DNA from: Desulfobulbaceae bacterium
Lineage (GTDB): Bacteria > Desulfobacterota > Desulfobulbia > Desulfobulbales > DAOVSZ01
DNA: 6,389 nucleotides
Assembly: GCA_030627725.1 (NCBI GenBank)
Contig: DAOVSZ010000163.1
Span: 1 to 6,389, forward strand
Direction: 5' to 3'
The notes under the pieces are model-generated. The model was not told where the DNA came from, did no database searches, and saw nothing but the letters and a program-made list of their open reading frames with translations. The position numbers and the translations under genes are program-made. Below, piece by piece: positions 4,891 through 6,389 of this stretch (position 1 is its first letter; the number at the start of each line of letters is the position of its first letter).

Positions 4891-5670
4891 ATGGCTGAAG
4901 ATGAAGTCAAACAGGAAAAATGCGTAAAAGGGGCTCCAAAGTGGATGTGTACCTTTGCAGACCTCATGTCCCTTTTGCTCTGTTTTTTTGTTCTGTTGCT
5001 GTCCTTTTCCGTTATGGACCAGGTGAAATATAAAGAGGTCGCCGGGTCCTTGAAAGACGCCTTTGGCACGACAAAGGACTCGCCGGAACTGGACTCGACG
5101 ATCATGGGACAGCAGATTATTTCGCAGGAGTTCCAGACTGTCCCGCTCGATGTCCAGGTACAGATCCAGGAAGCGCTTGCAGAGGAGATAGAGGGCGGTC
5201 TGGTTGCGGTGGAACATAATCTGGAAGGTATGACGCTCCAGGTCAAAGGAGAAGTTGCCTTTGATTCCGGCAGCGCCAAGATACTTCCGAAGTTCAGCCA
5301 GCTGCTTGACAAGATCGGCAAGGTGGCATCGGACAATGAACTGCATGTGGTGGTGAGCGGCCATACGGACAATGTGCCTGTCCGAAAAGGGGTTTCATTC
5401 ACCTCGAACTGGGACCTTTCCGCGGTGCGGGCGGTCAGGGTTGTCGAGTACTGGATAGCAAAGTTCAAGATTCCGCCGGACAGGCTCTCCGCCAAGGGGG
5501 ACGCGGATGGAAAGCCTCTTGCCGGAAACGATACGGAAGTCGGCCGGGGAAAGAACCGCCGGGTGGAGTTTCTTATTAGGCCTCAAAAGCCGGATGTGGC
5601 TTTTGAGGGTATTATAGAACTGAAAGAGAATTCAGGAGCCAGGAGTCAGAATTCAGAAGAAAAAAGGTAG
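4891..5670 (+). CDS. motB: Flagellar stator protein MotB (PomB-like)
   Basis: MotB anchors the stator to peptidoglycan and carries the ion-binding aspartate. From ATG 4891 it has 259 residues: a short cytoplasmic tail, one membrane helix (about 22-41), a periplasmic linker, and an OmpA-type peptidoglycan-binding domain (about 117-230: FDSGSAKILPKF, SGHTDNVPV, NWDLSAVRA, GRGKNRRVEF). With this start the channel aspartate in TFADLMSLL is D24, exactly the PomB number, and the following LLCFFVLLLSFS strongly resembles Na+-type PomB. An in-frame GTG at 4861 would add ten residues encoded by the MITE end; it is less family-like. The Shine-Dalgarno is weak (CGGA, 4880-4883). The last residues (about NSGARSQNSEEKR) come from a dispersed inverted repeat, and a perfect 11-bp hairpin lies in the codons just before. 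Confidence 0.96.
   Translation: MAEDEVKQEKCVKGAPKWMCTFADLMSLLLCFFVLLLSFSVMDQVKYKEVAGSLKDAFGTTKDSPELDSTIMGQQIISQEFQTVPLDVQVQIQEALAEEIEGGLVAVEHNLEGMTLQVKGEVAFDSGSAKILPKFSQLLDKIGKVASDNELHVVVSGHTDNVPVRKGVSFTSNWDLSAVRAVRVVEYWIAKFKIPPDRLSAKGDADGKPLAGNDTEVGRGKNRRVEFLIRPQKPDVAFEGIIELKENSGARSQNSEEKR
5581..5608 (+). other. Perfect 11-bp hairpin inside motB
   Basis: CCTCAAAAGCC (5581-5591) and GGCTTTTGAGG (5598-5608) pair without mismatch around the 6-nt loop GGATGT. The hairpin falls in the codons RPQKPDVAFEG, at the exact end of the OmpA domain. No T-run follows (GTATTATAG), so it is not a typical intrinsic terminator. It may mark the ancestral end of motB or stabilise the mRNA; no role is shown. Confidence 0.5.
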
Positions 5671-5728
5671 AAATTCGATTGATACATTTCTGTTTATGCT
5701 GACTCCTGTATTCTGGATTCTGAATTCT
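5628..5728 (+). repeat. Composite inverted repeat across the motB 3' end
   Basis: The left part (5628-5661) joins GAATTCAG, CAGGAGTCAG and AGAATTCAGAA; the right part (5699-5728) holds CTGACTCCTG and TTCTGAATTCT. Two pairings are possible. In one, 5640-5649 pairs with 5699-5708 (10 bp) and 5628-5635 with 5720-5727 (8 bp). In the other, 5648-5658 pairs with 5718-5728 (11 bp, perfect). The stop codon of motB (5668-5670) lies in the loop. The layout is that of a dispersed palindromic repeat. I recall similar CAGGAGTCAGAATTCAG sequences at gene ends in sulfate-reducing bacteria, but this is memory, not a search. Confidence 0.65.
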
Positions 5729-5745
5729 TCCCCGCTCTGCGGGGA
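5729..5745 (+). other. GC-rich hairpin before the PilZ gene
   Basis: TCCCCGC (5729-5735) and GCGGGGA (5739-5745) form a perfect 7-bp stem with a 3-nt loop TCT. It ends 2 nt before AGGTGA (5748-5753), the ribosome-binding site of the next gene. No T-run follows. It may shield the 5' end of a processed mRNA or modulate ribosome access. Confidence 0.4.
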
Positions 5746-5757
5746 CTAGGTGATTAA

Positions 5758-6342
5758 ATGACAATGAAGCAGAACCGGCGGCAGTCGGTGCGGGTGAATG
5801 ATCGGGTGCTTTTTTCTTGTCAGCCTGTCTCGGTTGAAAGGTATAACGCGATTGAAGCTGATTCTAATAATGGAATCTCTCTTTATAACCAGCCTGGCCT
5901 GGAGGATGTACAGATTTTTGTCGGCGCACAGAGCGCCCTGGGCCGGTTGCGCGAAAAAAATGCAGACCTTGCTGAGTTCCTGCATCATCTTGACAACAAG
6001 CTCAATATGGTGATGAACACCCTGCGCGGGGAAGGCACGTTTGACACCCTTTCTTCCATGGTCGTCAGTCTGAGTGGAAACGGTATTTCATTTCCCTCTG
6101 ACAAGAAGGTTGATAAGGATGAATCTCTTGAGTTTCATCTTGTCCTGCTGCCGAAGTATGTTTTTATCTATTGTTTGGGAAAAGTTGTGAGTTGTACAAA
6201 GAATACAGCTGCGGATGCCGATGGGACCTTCCAGGCCTCTGCTGAGTTTTCCCTCATCATGGATGATGATCGGGAAAAACTGATACAGCACAGCTTTAAA
6301 CAACAAAGTCTGGCTCTCAGAAGACGGCGCGAGAATAAATAG
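5758..6342 (+). CDS. Atypical PilZ-domain protein (probable c-di-GMP responder)
   Basis: This 194-residue soluble protein has no signal peptide or membrane helix. The N-terminus carries RRQSVR (7-12), matching the RxxxR c-di-GMP-binding motif of PilZ domains. The second motif, normally [D/N]xSxxG, appears as SLSGNG (104-109) with Ser in place of Asp/Asn. The two motifs are about 95 residues apart instead of the usual 20-30. The insert includes a predicted long helix (about 58-90, RLREKNADLAEFLHHLDNKLNMVMNTL). This layout recalls the atypical tetrameric PilZ group (Xanthomonas XC_6012 type), with the helix serving assembly. Strands SLEFHLVLLP and FIYCLGKVVSC follow, then an acidic patch and a basic C-terminal helix (REKLIQHSFKQQSLALRRRREN) typical of PilZ ends. 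ATG 5758 has AGGTGA upstream. Its place 87 nt after motB suggests control of motor output, as YcgR-type PilZ proteins do; this is inference. Confidence 0.7.
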   Translation: MTMKQNRRQSVRVNDRVLFSCQPVSVERYNAIEADSNNGISLYNQPGLEDVQIFVGAQSALGRLREKNADLAEFLHHLDNKLNMVMNTLRGEGTFDTLSSMVVSLSGNGISFPSDKKVDKDESLEFHLVLLPKYVFIYCLGKVVSCTKNTAADADGTFQASAEFSLIMDDDREKLIQHSFKQQSLALRRRRENK

Positions 6343-6349
6343 GTACTCT

Positions 6350-6389
6350 ATGCGGGAGATAGAAGGAAGAGAGATTACGGAGGCGGTAA
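6350..6389 (+). CDS. Probable class I fumarate hydratase alpha subunit, 3' end outside window
   Basis: Seven nt after the PilZ-gene stop, ATG 6350 opens a frame reading MREIEGREITEAV up to the end of the window, with AGG (6341-6343) 6 nt upstream as ribosome-binding site. This N-terminus matches the pattern I know for two-subunit, [4Fe-4S] class I fumarate hydratase / tartrate dehydratase alpha subunits (MREI...ITEAV...LCIEAN). That enzyme interconverts fumarate and malate and is common in anaerobes. Only 13 residues are visible, so the product call is tentative, though a real gene start is likely. Confidence 0.55.
   Translation, partial: MREIEGREITEAV

Noticed and set aside
5679..5714. Promoter for the PilZ gene (TTGATA at 5679-5684)
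   Set aside because: No -10-like hexamer at a workable distance; candidates lie 10 or more than 20 nt away.

Overview
All genes in this window lie on the plus strand. They form a chromosomal run in the order yebC (5' end cut off) - ruvC - ruvA - ruvB - panB - motA - motB - PilZ-domain gene - start of a probable class I fumarase alpha-subunit gene (3' end cut off). The protein style, the sodium-type (PomA/PomB-like) stator and the short dispersed repeats at gene borders suggest a flagellated, anaerobic Desulfobacterota (former Deltaproteobacteria), perhaps near Desulfobulbales. This placement is inference from gene flavour, not from a marker gene.

Layout. 1-2968: the widespread yebC-ruvCAB block. 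YebC is a translation and/or transcription regulator; RuvC (resolvase), RuvA (junction binding) and RuvB (branch-migration motor) process Holliday junctions. ruvA and ruvB overlap by 4 nt (GTGA). 3036-3878: panB, first committed step of pantothenate/CoA synthesis. 3924-5670: motA and motB, the flagellar stator, with an Asp24 and flanking residues typical of Na+-driven PomB. 5758-6342: a small protein that looks like an atypical PilZ (cyclic-di-GMP) protein with a long helical insert; its place after motB suggests a motor-linked role. 6350-end: the first 13 codons of a likely fumarate hydratase alpha subunit.

The genes themselves are mostly ordinary. The unusual material is between them. The clearest item is a 175-bp non-autonomous transposon-like element (MITE) at 4704-4878 that splits motA from motB. 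It has perfect 12-bp terminal inverted repeats beginning GTAA and an 8-bp flanking duplication matching at 7 of 8 positions, which are hallmarks of IS66-type transposition. Second, a composite inverted repeat at about 5628-5728 supplies the last residues of MotB and can pair in two mutually exclusive ways. Third, a degenerate 7-bp tandem repeat covers the end of ruvC. Smaller items are a ruvC start that looks like ACG in the expected position, a perfect 11-bp hairpin inside motB, and a GC-rich hairpin just before the ribosome-binding site of the PilZ gene. I saw no tRNA, rRNA, CRISPR array or convincing intrinsic terminator. No stretch over 300 bp lacks a gene; the largest gap, 4677-4890, is mostly the MITE. 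I do not see a new multi-gene system here.
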